Shown in pieces: positions 15,643-25,058 of a DNA stretch of 64,000 bases. The DNA is taken from positions 23,516-87,515 of the forward strand of contig CAILLX010000054.1 of the NCBI GenBank assembly GCA_903835185.1, given 5' to 3'. The position numbers and the translations under genes were made by a program. The notes below the pieces were generated by a model. It was not told the origin of the DNA. It did not search any database and worked only from the letters and a program-made list of their open reading frames with translations. Numbering within the stretch: the first letter of the stretch is position 1; every line of letters begins with the position of its first letter. Source of the stretch: an uncultured bacterium (GTDB taxonomy: Bacteria; Cyanobacteriota; Vampirovibrionia; Obscuribacterales; Obscuribacteraceae).

Positions 15643-17601
15643 ATGGCAGCAGCAAATCCAGTCTTATCGGCAAGCTACACTACAGTTATTGCCTGGACAG
15701 CCATAGCTTTAGGAATATTGACTATGTCAGGCTGGTGGGGACACAATACCCAGCTTCTGGTTCTTCTCCCACACACTGCACCGATGAAATTCAATGCGGC
15801 TGCAGCTTTTTTCATAACAGGCATAGCTCTCCTTTTTCTTTCTCCCACTCATAAAGGCTCAGCCAGAGGGCGGTGGGTTGTTTTGGCCTGTAGCCTCACT
15901 GTCCTTGCCATAAGTCTTCTGACTCTGTTTGAACATATAACTGGTATCAATTTAGGCATCGATGAGCTTTTTGTCACAGAGACAGCAGGACCTTTTGTCG
16001 GCTCCACCCCCGGGCGTCCAGCACTGGCTACAGTAGTCAGCTTCACTTTGATAGCCTTTTCACTCATTATCCAGACAACAAGCAAGAAGCATTCAGCAGC
16101 TGCTGCTCAACTCCTGGCCGCCACTGCTGCAGTTCTTCCGTTTATAACAGTCATTGGATACATCTTTGGTGTAAGACATCTCTACGGACTGTTAGCTACA
16201 GTTACTCCTATCGCCTTCCAGGCTTCTGTTGGTCTGTGTCTGGTCTCAATAGGCATATTAGCTGTTGCGCCTGAGCAGGGTTTTATGCAGGTCTTCACCA
16301 GAGACTCGCAAACCGGTCTTGTCATGCGCAAAGTGTTCCCTTTGTCGCTCGTTATCCTGCTTGTCTTTGGCTGGTTGCAACGGCAAGGCAACTTAGCTGG
16401 AGCCTATCAAGCAGATATAGGTCTGGTAATCATGATTACGCTGGCAGTTATCTGCCTGAGCATACTTTTTTACTGGTGCAATGTTCAGCTGTACAAAGCT
16501 GAAAAATCCTTGCTCGACTCTGAGAAAAAGACTCGTCTCATCATTGAAGCAGCAGCAGATGCTTTCATTGAGATAAACGTTGATGGTGTCATTACAGATT
16601 GGAATAAGGAATCTGAAAGACTATTCGGATGGTCTCGACAAGAAGCTATTGGCAAGACACTAGTTGAGACCATCGTTCCGGTGCAGCTGCGCAACCAGCA
16701 TCTCCAGGGAATCCAGCATTTTATAGCCACCGATGAAGGTCCAGTATTGAATCAACGTATTGAAATGCCGGCCTTGCATCGCGACGGCTGGCAGTTTCCT
16801 ATCGAGCTGGTTGTATTTCCAATCAAACGTGGTCACCTTCTCTCATTTTGCGCCTTCATTCATGACACCCGCAATCGCAAACTCCTGGAAGAGCGCAATA
16901 AGCGCCTGTCCTTAATGGAGCAGCGTGAAGATTTTGTCGAGACTTTAAGTCATGATTTACGCAACCCATTAATCGGGTTGGAACACATTCTTGACATGCT
17001 TACTGCCGGCAGTTTAGGAGAGCTCTCTGAGTTGCAGCAATCAGTCTTGAAAGAAGCCAGGTTATCCAACAAAGATTTGCTCAATATGGTACAAAAAGTC
17101 ATTGGCGTATTTCGCTACGAGCGCACTGCAGATAGTATCACGTTGCAACAAGGCGATCTGGTAACAGTTATCACCGAACGTCTTGCCGCAGTCAACGACC
17201 AGGTTGAAAGCAAAGCGCTACAGCTGCACAGAATCTTACCCGAAGCTGCTGTCATATTTTTTGATTATAATTCCATCTCAATGCTCATCGACAATCTGCT
17301 TGAAAATGCTATCAAATTCAGCCGAGCAGGCGGCAAAATCACAGTCGAGTTGCAACGGGACAGTGCAGGTCTGATGTTGAGCGTAGCTGACAACGGGACA
17401 GGCATCCATCCCAAAGATAGAGAGTGGTTATTTTACAAATTCTGGCAATCTGGCGGTGGCAGCCGCTACACCCCGGGGACCGGATTGGGGCTCTACCTGT
17501 GTCGTGTCATAGTGGCAGCTCATGGTGGCACAATTGCTTGTGAAAGCGAGCCTGGACAAGGTACTAAAATTACTGTCAACCTGCCTGGAAATAGCGCCTG
17601 A
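15643..17601 (+). CDS. Membrane PAS sensor histidine kinase
   Basis: A 652-residue protein. Residues ~10-285 contain about eight hydrophobic helices (for example YTTVIAWTAIALGILTMSG and IGLVIMITLAVICLSILFYW) forming a MASE-like membrane sensor. A PAS domain follows (DAFIEINVDGVITDWN, GWSRQEAIGKTLVETIVP). The dimerisation/phospho-acceptor helix is VETLSHDLRNPLIGLEHIL. The ATPase domain has NLLENAIKFS (N box), VADNGTGIHP (G1), FYKFWQ and GTGLGLYLCR (G2). All catalytic boxes are intact. It is paired with the receiver gene eight bases upstream. The signal is unknown; eight-helix MASE domains often sense small molecules or redox state. It is convergent with the SGNH gene. Confidence 0.92.
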   Translation: MAAANPVLSASYTTVIAWTAIALGILTMSGWWGHNTQLLVLLPHTAPMKFNAAAAFFITGIALLFLSPTHKGSARGRWVVLACSLTVLAISLLTLFEHITGINLGIDELFVTETAGPFVGSTPGRPALATVVSFTLIAFSLIIQTTSKKHSAAAAQLLAATAAVLPFITVIGYIFGVRHLYGLLATVTPIAFQASVGLCLVSIGILAVAPEQGFMQVFTRDSQTGLVMRKVFPLSLVILLVFGWLQRQGNLAGAYQADIGLVIMITLAVICLSILFYWCNVQLYKAEKSLLDSEKKTRLIIEAAADAFIEINVDGVITDWNKESERLFGWSRQEAIGKTLVETIVPVQLRNQHLQGIQHFIATDEGPVLNQRIEMPALHRDGWQFPIELVVFPIKRGHLLSFCAFIHDTRNRKLLEERNKRLSLMEQREDFVETLSHDLRNPLIGLEHILDMLTAGSLGELSELQQSVLKEARLSNKDLLNMVQKVIGVFRYERTADSITLQQGDLVTVITERLAAVNDQVESKALQLHRILPEAAVIFFDYNSISMLIDNLLENAIKFSRAGGKITVELQRDSAGLMLSVADNGTGIHPKDREWLFYKFWQSGGGSRYTPGTGLGLYLCRVIVAAHGGTIACESEPGQGTKITVNLPGNSA

Positions 17602-17605
17602 CAGC

Positions 17606-18769
17606 TTACTTCTGCGTTAAGGCTGAAAGAAGATGGTGGACAAGTTTGTGCCCGCCGTGATGATTAAGATGGGTAGAATCCCAGTAATCATCGCTAACAA
17701 ATTCGCTTGAACTGCCGAGATCAAGCAGGCGAGCTTGCCTGGAGCCGGCAAGAGCAGCAAGGCTACTACTAAAGCGGGAATAAAAGCCGGGCGGCAGCAG
17801 AGCACGATTAGAAGGAGTCAACGGCATGTTCACCAGCACAACCTTAATCCCTCTTTGCCGGCACACTGTCAACAGTCGATCAAGAAATCCCATCTGGATG
17901 CTGAGATCTTTTTGTCCTATGTCACGATAACGACGCTTGTACTCAATTAAGCTGTTGCTCCACCGTTGTTCAGCTGTTCCTGTAAGCATAAATCCTGCGC
18001 TGGCTGACTTCGTGCGTGTCTCTCCAGCAGCTGCAGGCACACTAGATCCTTTATAGACACGATTTACAGCCTTGTCGAACTCCTGTTGCAGGCGCCAACG
18101 TTTGCTGTAGAAGTAACACAAATGAGAAAAGAGAAACTCGCCCTTCTCCTGCCAGCCAGGAAGGTACAGGTCAGCATAACGAGGGAAATTAGTAAGACCG
18201 ACCAGCCGTTTAAAAGTGAAAGTAGCTGTAGGATTTGGCAGATCGTGGTCTGAAAAATCACGTGGGGCAACGCCAAGAACCAGCCAGTCCGGCTTCTTAG
18301 CACCTTTTAAATACTCGTCCACATAAATGAATGCATCGGACGCCATCTGTCCAAAGATAGCCAGACTGTAAACGCTGGCATCTTTCATTCCTGCTCTTTG
18401 CAACTCTCCAGTCAGTACAGTGGAGCCGTGATGGTGAAATATATCTCCTTGAGACTTATCCCTTTCAGCATCCATAGCATAGAAGGGGAACATGATTAGA
18501 GAGGAGCCGAGAAGAACTACAGTTGGTCTCTTATGCAGAGCCTGGAAGCCGCCAACAGCAAGATCGATGGAGCCGCTACCACTCCATAAATCTTTAGCAG
18601 CCGCTTTCTCCTCACCTGCTACTTTCCACAAGAAGATATTAATGACTAGAAAAATAGCCAAAGCATACAGCCAGGCAGTACGTGCCATTCCGGAGTTACC
18701 AGAGGACGGCTTGCCCGACCCGGTATTTGATGTGCTTCGCTCTAAAGTTGCTTGCAAGGTCTCTCTCAT
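17606..18769 (-). CDS. Membrane-anchored SGNH/DltD-like hydrolase
   Basis: A 387-residue protein with one N-terminal membrane helix (AWLYALAIFLVINIFLWKVA, about residues 31-50) and an extracytoplasmic domain. The domain has the SGNH pattern: TVVLLGSSLIMFPF (block I Ser), DWLVLGVAPRDF, and the terminal DSTHLNHHGGHKL with the Asp-x-x-His pair. DltD and AlgJ/AlgX-type proteins share this arrangement and act in acyl transfer or esterification of cell-surface polymers. No MBOAT partner gene is seen nearby, so the specific role is open. Start ATG 18769 has AAGAG seven bases upstream. Its stop lies four bases past the convergent kinase gene. Confidence 0.72.
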   Translation of the reverse strand: MRETLQATLERSTSNTGSGKPSSGNSGMARTAWLYALAIFLVINIFLWKVAGEEKAAAKDLWSGSGSIDLAVGGFQALHKRPTVVLLGSSLIMFPFYAMDAERDKSQGDIFHHHGSTVLTGELQRAGMKDASVYSLAIFGQMASDAFIYVDEYLKGAKKPDWLVLGVAPRDFSDHDLPNPTATFTFKRLVGLTNFPRYADLYLPGWQEKGEFLFSHLCYFYSKRWRLQQEFDKAVNRVYKGSSVPAAAGETRTKSASAGFMLTGTAEQRWSNSLIEYKRRYRDIGQKDLSIQMGFLDRLLTVCRQRGIKVVLVNMPLTPSNRALLPPGFYSRFSSSLAALAGSRQARLLDLGSSSEFVSDDYWDSTHLNHHGGHKLVHHLLSALTQK

Positions 18770-18789
18770 CTCCAGCTCTTGACTATTTT

Positions 18790-18824
18790 AGGAAACACTA
18801 CCGCTAGTAAGCCGGTGTTTTCCT
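18790..18824 (-). repeat. Inverted repeat between two minus-strand genes (hairpin, possible weak terminator)
   Basis: The arms GGAAACAC (18791-18798) and GTGTTTTCC (18815-18823) can pair with one bulged base, extended by CCG/CGG inside. It lies just after the gene at 18850-19776 in the transcript direction. No clear U-tract follows, so termination is only a possibility. Confidence 0.35.
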
Positions 18825-18849
18825 TAAGGTGAGCAGATATTAAGAGAGC

Positions 18850-19776
18850 CTAAATAGCGTTAGGATCATCATAAGGTGGCACTACCTGTACCGGGCGCCT
18901 CTTTAAAGGTACCAACTGGGACGGTTTGCCAGGAGTTAAATTTGGGTTGGCAGGAGAACTACCTGGCGGTACCTGTCCATGCTCAGGAGCCAGACTGCGC
19001 CAGCTCCCTGATTCAGGATCCCACTCCCAGGAGCCGCTGGGCATCCGTTGCTCCATCTGCCGCCGCATCTCCTGAAAAATGCCGGAGAAGCCAGGCATCA
19101 TGCCAAAAGATGGATATGGCTGATTGCCAAACGGCTCTAACAGATCTGCTCCAGGCAAAGGTTCAGACTGCCGTGGGCGCGCTTTAGGCATAGGTCCTAC
19201 TCCGGATCTTGCTGGCGGCAGGTTTTCAGCCAAATCTACCCCTAATGTTTTCTTCAGACGCTCGACACGATCAGAATAAGCCATAGCAGTACTGGCAGAG
19301 CCAAAAAGTTTTTGCTCCAGCCGCTCCAGGCGTTGATCTAAAGTTTGGTCAGCAAAAGTCTTCTTGAGAGCACGCCATTCCAAAGTGCTCACAATCGGGT
19401 ACCGTGCGGACTGATTGCCTGCTTGTGAAGCTGCCCGTGGCGCTCCATCTTTGCCGCACCCTGGTGAAGCAGCTATCTTATCGCCAGGGTCCTTGTCAGC
19501 TGACCTGCTGCTAGAAAGCCTGTCTCTTTCTTGCACAGTCTTGCTCAGGCGAGAGACCCGCTCTTCATTATTGCCTGCCTGCACAGAACCGAAAACAAGC
19601 AGTTCAAGGCGCTCTATCCTTTTTTCAACTGGGTCGCTGGTGTGGATGCGAAAGAAGAACCTGTTTTCCATCTTGTTAATACTGTCAACCAGATTGCTGG
19701 AAGCCAGAGCAGACACCGGCATTGCTGCAGCAGTTGCAGCCAGGATAACCGCAATAGCTCTCAATCCCCAAGTCAT
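18850..19776 (-). CDS. Secreted protein with two LERLE-LFG repeats, function unknown
   Basis: A 308-residue exported protein. The signal peptide is MTWGLRAIAVILAATAAAMP, cleaved near ALA-S. Two related repeats follow: EKRIERLELLVFGSVQAG with NEERVSRLSKTV, and DQRLERLEQKLFGSASTA with YSDRVERLKKTLG. They look like amphipathic helices that could form short coiled coils. The C-terminal third is Pro/Gly/Met-rich and low complexity, ending in a Pro-rich tail (VPLKRRPVQVVPPYDDP). Start ATG 19776 has GGGAGG four bases upstream; in-frame codons farther upstream would precede the signal sequence. I do not recognise a named domain. It may be an envelope structural protein. Confidence 0.68.
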   Translation of the reverse strand: MTWGLRAIAVILAATAAAMPVSALASSNLVDSINKMENRFFFRIHTSDPVEKRIERLELLVFGSVQAGNNEERVSRLSKTVQERDRLSSSRSADKDPGDKIAASPGCGKDGAPRAASQAGNQSARYPIVSTLEWRALKKTFADQTLDQRLERLEQKLFGSASTAMAYSDRVERLKKTLGVDLAENLPPARSGVGPMPKARPRQSEPLPGADLLEPFGNQPYPSFGMMPGFSGIFQEMRRQMEQRMPSGSWEWDPESGSWRSLAPEHGQVPPGSSPANPNLTPGKPSQLVPLKRRPVQVVPPYDDPNAI

Positions 19777-19926
19777 GAAACCTCCCTTTTCCTGACGCAC
19801 TTGTCGCCTAACTTCCAGAATAGCAAAGATGAGCGCCACGGTGTCTGTTAGAGCTGGCTCTCCCATATTCAGAGTGGTCCAGAACTTACTGGACAGTAGT
19901 GCATTTCCTAAATAACGCGACACCCC

Positions 19927-19970
19927 TAGGGGCGCATTGTATCCGCCCGGGCGCATGCAATGCGCCCCTA
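19927..19970. repeat. REP-like palindrome, TAGGGGCG family (copy 1)
   Basis: A 44-base element with perfect 13-base arms: TAGGGGCGCATTG (19927-19939) and CAATGCGCCCCTA (19958-19970). It lies between the dnaK gene and the gene starting at 19776. The element resembles copies at 24988, 31135 and 34064. Confidence 0.75.
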
Positions 19971-20003
19971 CTAGTCAATGAGCGAGGCAGATTATCTTGA
20001 CTC

Positions 20004-21959
20004 TCAGTCGTCCGAAGCACGAAACTCAGCATCGACTACGTCATCGCCAGGTGTCGATCCGCCTGAACTCGCAGAGCCGGCAGACGGACCGGAGGTAGAT
20101 GCTCCTCCGCCACCGTATTCAGTACCAGATCCAGTACTGGCTCCAGCTCCAACCGGTTCACGTTGCGCAGCTGCTTGTTGCAGCATTACAAGCGCCCCGC
20201 GCAGATCGTTCAAGACATTCTGGATCGATTCGATAGGAGCTTCATCCTTCAACTTCTGTCGCAGATCAGCTACAAGCATCTCGGCACGCGATCTCTCGGA
20301 GCTGCTCACACGATCGCCCAGCTCACGCACCTGGCGCTCGACCTGATAACACATGCTGTCTGCTTCATTGCGGCCATCAGCTTCTTCTCTGCGTTTACGG
20401 TCCTCAGCAGCATTTCCTTCTGCTTCTTTAACCAGCCGCTCAATATCTTCCTTGCCCAGGTTGGTACTGGCAGTAATAGTGATCTTTTGCTCCTTACCGG
20501 TCGATTGATCTCGAGCTGTGACATTTAAAATACCGTTGGCATCAATATCAAAAGTCACTTCGACTTTAGGCATTCCTCTGGGAGCAGACGGAATACCGTC
20601 AAGACGGAAATTGCCAAGCAGCTTATTGTCGCGAGCCATCGGGCGCTCGCCCTGGAATACATAAATATCGACTGCTGTCTGGTTGTCATCTGCTGTCGAG
20701 AATACTTCCGATTTCCGTGTAGGAATAGTTGTGTTGCGTTCAACTAGTTTCGTAAACACTCCACCCATAGTTTCAATACCGAGCGACAGGGGAGTAACGT
20801 CAAGCAGAACAATCCCCTTCACTTCACCGCCTAACACTCCAGCTTGAATAGCAGCGCCTACCGCTACAACCTCATCTGGGTTAACTGTCTGGTTAGGCTC
20901 CTTACCACCTGTCAAGCTCTTAACAAGATCTTGAACTGCTGGAATACGAGTAGATCCACCAACTAAAACTACTTCATCAAGCTGTTGATAAGTCAGCTTG
21001 GCATCAGAGAGAGCCTGTTCCATCGGACGTCGGCAACGTTCAACCAGCAGCCGGGTTAATTCGTTAAAGCGAGCCCGGGTCAACTTCATCTCTAGATGTT
21101 TCGGTCCGGTAGCATCAGCTGTAATAAACGGTAAGGAGATGTTTGTCTCTGTTACTGACGAAAGCTCAACTTTGGCCTTTTCAGCTGCTTCAGTAAGACG
21201 TTGTAGCGCTTGTCTGTCTTTACGCAGATCGATTCCTTCCAATTTTGTAAACTCATCAGCTATCCAGCCAACGATACAGTGATCAAAATCATCACCACCC
21301 AGGTGCGTATCACCTGAAGTTGACTTAACTTCAAAAACGCCATCACCTACTTCGAGTATAGAAACGTCAAATGTGCCTCCACCCAGGTCGAAGACCAGGA
21401 TAGTTTCATTAGCTTTTTTGTCCATGCCGTAGGCCAGCGCTGCTGCAGTCGGTTCATTAATGATTCTCAAAACATCGAGTCCGGCAATCGTGCCTGCATT
21501 CTTAGTCGATTGTCTCTGCGAGTCGTTAAAATAAGCAGGAACAGTGATGACTGCACTTGTAACCTTCTCACCAAGATACTTTTCAGCGTCTTCCTTCAAT
21601 TTACGCAAGGTCATTGCTGAAATTTCTTCTGGAGTGTAGTCCTTCCCCTGAATTGCCACTTTGCAGCCGCCATCAGGGCCTTCTTTGACCTTATAAGAGA
21701 CAATCGCCCGCTCTGATTCAACTTCACCAAAGCGCCGCCCAATAAACCGCTTAATTGAGTAAACTGTGTTGTCAGGATTAAGTACTGCCTGGCGCCGTGC
21801 CAGCTGACCGACAAGTCTTTCGCCTGATTTGGTAAAGGCCACAACTGACGGAGTTGTACGACCACCTTCAGCATTAGGAATCACTGTAGGCTTACCGCCT
21901 TCCATTACGGCCACAACCGAGTTAGTGGTCCCCAAATCGATACCTACTGATTTACCCAT
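20004..21959 (-). CDS. dnaK: Molecular chaperone DnaK (Hsp70)
   Basis: A 651-residue Hsp70. The nucleotide-binding domain begins [20 protein letters not shown] and has [35 protein letters not shown] and [14 protein letters not shown]. The substrate-binding domain has [16 protein letters not shown] and [12 protein letters not shown]. The tail is Gly/Ser-rich and ends [13 protein letters not shown], the EEVD-like bacterial terminus. Start ATG 21959 has GGAG eight bases upstream. No grpE or dnaJ lies next to it, so it is either a stand-alone copy or its cochaperones are elsewhere. No CIRCE operator (TTAGCACTC-N9-GAGTGCTAA) is visible upstream. Confidence 0.97.
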   Translation of the reverse strand: MGKSVGIDLGTTNSVVAVMEGGKPTVIPNAEGGRTTPSVVAFTKSGERLVGQLARRQAVLNPDNTVYSIKRFIGRRFGEVESERAIVSYKVKEGPDGGCKVAIQGKDYTPEEISAMTLRKLKEDAEKYLGEKVTSAVITVPAYFNDSQRQSTKNAGTIAGLDVLRIINEPTAAALAYGMDKKANETILVFDLGGGTFDVSILEVGDGVFEVKSTSGDTHLGGDDFDHCIVGWIADEFTKLEGIDLRKDRQALQRLTEAAEKAKVELSSVTETNISLPFITADATGPKHLEMKLTRARFNELTRLLVERCRRPMEQALSDAKLTYQQLDEVVLVGGSTRIPAVQDLVKSLTGGKEPNQTVNPDEVVAVGAAIQAGVLGGEVKGIVLLDVTPLSLGIETMGGVFTKLVERNTTIPTRKSEVFSTADDNQTAVDIYVFQGERPMARDNKLLGNFRLDGIPSAPRGMPKVEVTFDIDANGILNVTARDQSTGKEQKITITASTNLGKEDIERLVKEAEGNAAEDRKRREEADGRNEADSMCYQVERQVRELGDRVSSSERSRAEMLVADLRQKLKDEAPIESIQNVLNDLRGALVMLQQAAAQREPVGAGASTGSGTEYGGGGASTSGPSAGSASSGGSTPGDDVVDAEFRASDD

Positions 21960-22006
21960 GTTTAAAACTCCATTGCTTGCGCACGGACAACTGCCCTATG
22001 GTGACG

Positions 22007-22012
22007 ATTATA
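22007..22012 (-). promoter_or_regulatory. Consensus -10 element of dnaK
   Basis: TATAAT on the minus strand (22012 to 22007), about 48 bases before ATG 21959. The region 13-20 bases further upstream (AACTTGCAAAGG) has no clear -35 consensus, so control may involve another factor. Confidence 0.38.
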
Positions 22013-22181
22013 CTGACGTGAGCCTTTGCAAGTTATTCAATCGCCTCTCTTAAGCCTTGCTGTGAGACCTGCTTTCATGATGCCAAGCCAGTTTTCAGAC
22101 ACAATCAAACTTATCAAAAGCTTTATATTCGAATCAGCCATCTCTGACAGGACAGCTAAATTGCAGGCGACTTGACTCAGA

Positions 22182-22910
22182 TCAGCTGTGAGGCTCAAGT
22201 ATCTGCCCAATAGCAAGCGGGCAGACCTCCACTGTAGTCTTGCTGTCCCGAGCTAGCTTGACCAGGTCAGAAGGCTGGTAACGGAAAGGGACCTGCTCAA
22301 CGAGAGGTTGCCAGTGCATTGGCACAAGCCGGGCAGCACCAATTTCTTCGGCAATTCTCAGCGCCTCAGCCGGTGTGGCAACCATATATTTGCCCCCAAT
22401 AGGAATGCATGCTGTATGAATCTTCTTGCCCTGGAGCGCCTGAATAATAGCTGGAGAGTAGACAGTATCCCCCGAATGGTAATAACCATCTATAAAATAA
22501 CCGTTCACCGGCTTTCCAGGGGCTGAACAACGAGCAAATAGAGCCAGGAGTGTTTTGCCAAGCCTGTTGGTCGGGTGATGTGCCGGAATAGCTTCAATCT
22601 TGACTCCAGACAGTTCAAGCGACTCACCTTCATTCAGTGTCACGAACATATCGGCTGGAATCCTGCGTCTGTACTTCCTCACCATCCACTGCATTAAAGC
22701 ACGCGGTCCAACGAACTTACAGTGCCAGCGCTCGAAAAGATCGCCGGCAGCCATGACGCCATGATCAAAATGACCGTGAGAGAGAAGAACAACATGACCT
22801 GCAGTCAACCTCGTCCAATCCACAGGATCACGAAAGTAAGGGTCTATATATAAACAAAGCCCAGACAGATCGAACTTGAACGCGCTATATCCCAGATAGG
22901 TCAGGCTCAA
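22182..22910 (-). CDS. Metallo-beta-lactamase-fold hydrolase (UlaG/UPF0173-like)
   Basis: A 242-residue enzyme with the MBL signature LLSHGHFDHG (about residues 42-51). Other metal ligands are probably in AIPAHHP, GYYHSGDTVY and the C-terminal LVPMHWQP. The opening MSLTYLGYSAFKFDL and YIDPYF are typical of the UlaG/UPF0173 branch, which contains L-ascorbate-6-phosphate lactonases and many uncharacterised hydrolases. No signal peptide is present. Start TTG 22910 has GGGAG ten bases upstream. It stands alone between dnaK and the divergent glycosidase-like gene. The fold is secure and the substrate is unknown. Confidence 0.82.
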   Translation of the reverse strand: MSLTYLGYSAFKFDLSGLCLYIDPYFRDPVDWTRLTAGHVVLLSHGHFDHGVMAAGDLFERWHCKFVGPRALMQWMVRKYRRRIPADMFVTLNEGESLELSGVKIEAIPAHHPTNRLGKTLLALFARCSAPGKPVNGYFIDGYYHSGDTVYSPAIIQALQGKKIHTACIPIGGKYMVATPAEALRIAEEIGAARLVPMHWQPLVEQVPFRYQPSDLVKLARDSKTTVEVCPLAIGQILEPHS

Positions 22911-23023
22911 CTGACAGCTCTCCCTCGTTCAACCAGCTAATTGTTGATTAACAAGGCGAATCGTAGCATTTTTAAGATCCAAATACGCATCCTTAACCTC
23001 ATTTTGCATAGTAGTCAGGAACT

Positions 23024-23044
23024 TATAATAGTGAAAAGTTTCAC
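23024..23044 (+). promoter_or_regulatory. -10 element followed by a palindromic operator candidate
   Basis: TATAAT (23024-23029) is followed at once by GTGAAAAGTTTCAC (23031-23044), a perfect inverted repeat of GTGAAA/TTTCAC with a two-base centre. It would overlap the transcription start of the gene at 23176. No good -35 is seen, which fits regulated transcription. Confidence 0.38.
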
Positions 23045-23175
23045 CTTTTTAACCAACTGGCGTCCAGGCTGACACTATTGTGATCAGCAATCTCAACTTT
23101 GATCGACCCTTTTATCCACAGTCACAACCGGCAATCGAAGAGCCTCTGCACAGGTTGGAGGCAAGGAGCGAGCTG

Positions 23176-24885
23176 ATGAACATGGCAGGCGCCTTTACAG
23201 AAGGCAAAAGAGTAATGGCGATCAGCTCAAGTTTAGCTATAGCAGCAGCATTGAGTCTGGCAGCAGCAACACCGGCAGGCACTGCTGAGTTTGCTAAGTA
23301 CTTCAACCCGTTTCAAGAAAAAGGGTATCGCAACGAATCACAAGACCGGATTATCAAGAAGCACAATTTCAAAGCCGGCACTGTTTCACTCTCATCGCCA
23401 GCAATCAATAAAGAGAACGGCATTTTTGCCTCAATCAATTCTGAAAATATCGCAAATGATGCTGTTGTTGAAAGCCTGCTCTGCCGCACAGAAGTCAACG
23501 GACTGGCTGTCCTCCTGCCCTGGCGGCTTCTGGAGCCAGTTGAAGACGAGTTTAACTGGCAGCCGCTCGACCATCTAATCACTTTGGTCCAGAAGCATGA
23601 CAAGACCCTCATTTTGCGAGTCTCAACCTGCGCCATGGATAGCACCACAGGTGGTGAAGAGAACGCGGCCGAAACATTCTGCGACACGCCAAAATGGGTG
23701 TTCGACTCTGGCGCCAAGTCGCTTCATTATGCTGATGTGAACGGGAAATCTCATCAGCTTCCGATCTTTTGGGATTCTAATTACCTGGCTTTGTGGCGCA
23801 ATTTTGTAAAAGCGCTTGGAGTGCGTTACGACAAAAATCCAGCCATTCACAGCGTTGGCATCACCGGCGGTGGCATTGCTGGTTCAACATCACCAGTCCC
23901 AGCCATTGAGAAAACAGCTGTACAACACTCCGGGCAAGACACCGCTTCAACCACAAGCGAACTGGAAAATACTCTCAAACAAGAGTACGGAATGAATCAG
24001 CGCCAGATTGTCGCACACTGGAAGTATGTTGCAGACATCTTTCCTAAAGCATTCGAGACAACCAGGCTGAACTTCGACATTGACCCGCCTACAGCAGGTC
24101 GAGCAGGGCAAGATGCACTTGACGAAATTGTCGATTATTTGATTTATCGGTATGGACAACGTATCTATCTGACTCGCCAGAACATAAACAACACCAAGCA
24201 CGGTTTTGATCAATATCGTTTGTTCCTCAAGTTTCGCAAAGACACTTTGACTGGCTACCAGCTGGCGTCAACCCTTGACGCCCAAGCACTGCAAAAGCTC
24301 TCGCAGCTAGCTCTCAACGACGGAATTAGTTTTGTTGAAGTCCCAGGAGCTCTTCTTATCTCATCCGACAGCTCAATTACGGAACCTTTGCAGTATCTAT
24401 CCAACCATGTCGGCTATCAAATAGTTGCACAACACGCCTCCATTCCGCGCTCCTGCTCACAGCAGGAGCCACTGCGGCTCTCATTGTCGTTTCTCAACCT
24501 GGGCTGCTCAGCACCATTGCGTCCGTCCAGAAGTTTTGACAAAGACAGTTCAGCAAGTTATCGCATTGCTATCGAATTAAGAGATGCCAGCGGCAAACCA
24601 GCAGTGTTCTCACTTCACACTCCACCGACTCCAACCAACCAGTGGCTCTCGGGACAAACAGTAACTTATGAAGAAGAGCTTAAAATGCCGGCACTCGCTT
24701 CTGGCGAGTACTCTGTTTTCCTCTGGCTTGTCGATTCGGAACTCAAACGCAAGCTGCAGCTTCTTGATGCAGTCAGCCACGACCAGCCCACCCCCAGCTA
24801 CTCTGTACCACTGGGCAAAATACAGATACTCCCAACCGGAGGCGGCGCCGCTGTCGGTGCCACCACCAGTACCACACCACAATAG
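23176..24885 (+). CDS. Secreted glycosidase-like TIM-barrel protein (GH42-like), function tentative
   Basis: A 569-residue exported protein. The signal region AISSSLAIAAALSLAAATPA is cleaved near GTA-E. The middle is a (beta/alpha)-barrel of the kind found in GH42-type beta-galactosidases: VNGLAVLLPWRLLEP with EFNWQPLDHLI (about 107-130), then HDKTLILRVST, an ALWRNFVKALGVRYDKNPAI helix and HSVGITGGGI. The C-terminal ~150 residues look like a beta-sandwich (YRIAIELRDASGKPAVF, YSVFLWLVDSELKRKLQ) as in DUF4832-type proteins. I cannot point to the two catalytic glutamates with confidence. Start ATG 23176 has AAGGAG seven bases upstream; GTG 23080 is an alternative. It is convergent with glycogen phosphorylase. 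Confidence 0.6.
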   Translation: MNMAGAFTEGKRVMAISSSLAIAAALSLAAATPAGTAEFAKYFNPFQEKGYRNESQDRIIKKHNFKAGTVSLSSPAINKENGIFASINSENIANDAVVESLLCRTEVNGLAVLLPWRLLEPVEDEFNWQPLDHLITLVQKHDKTLILRVSTCAMDSTTGGEENAAETFCDTPKWVFDSGAKSLHYADVNGKSHQLPIFWDSNYLALWRNFVKALGVRYDKNPAIHSVGITGGGIAGSTSPVPAIEKTAVQHSGQDTASTTSELENTLKQEYGMNQRQIVAHWKYVADIFPKAFETTRLNFDIDPPTAGRAGQDALDEIVDYLIYRYGQRIYLTRQNINNTKHGFDQYRLFLKFRKDTLTGYQLASTLDAQALQKLSQLALNDGISFVEVPGALLISSDSSITEPLQYLSNHVGYQIVAQHASIPRSCSQQEPLRLSLSFLNLGCSAPLRPSRSFDKDSSASYRIAIELRDASGKPAVFSLHTPPTPTNQWLSGQTVTYEEELKMPALASGEYSVFLWLVDSELKRKLQLLDAVSHDQPTPSYSVPLGKIQILPTGGGAAVGATTSTTPQ

Positions 24886-24987
24886 AGGCTACCGGTTGGC
24901 AGGCAGCCTCTTTACTTGACGACATTTGTATCGTCCAACTGCAATGCCGTTCACTTAACCCATTGATACAGCCTTAGCTGCCAAGGT

Positions 24988-25018
24988 GTAGGGCGTGTCG
25001 GGACGCGCCCGCTGGGCG
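24988..25018. repeat. REP-like palindrome, TAGGGCG family (copy 2)
   Basis: GTAGGGCGTGTCGGGACGCG continues into GCCCGCTGGGCG. GGGCGTGTC and GACGCGCCC pair over nine bases with one G-U. It sits between two convergent genes and is related to the elements at 19927, 31135 and 34064. Confidence 0.55.
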
Positions 25019-25058
25019 ACTCTCAATCTGCCTGACTCTTCAGTGCCAGATATTGCAC

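Noticed and set aside
20163..20528. Plus-strand frames antisense to dnaK
   Set aside because: They mirror the dnaK codons in another frame; no start signal and low-complexity Cys/Ser/Leu-rich products.
21960..22181. Possible CIRCE heat-shock operator before dnaK
   Set aside because: No TTAGCACTC-N9-GAGTGCTAA-like repeat is present.
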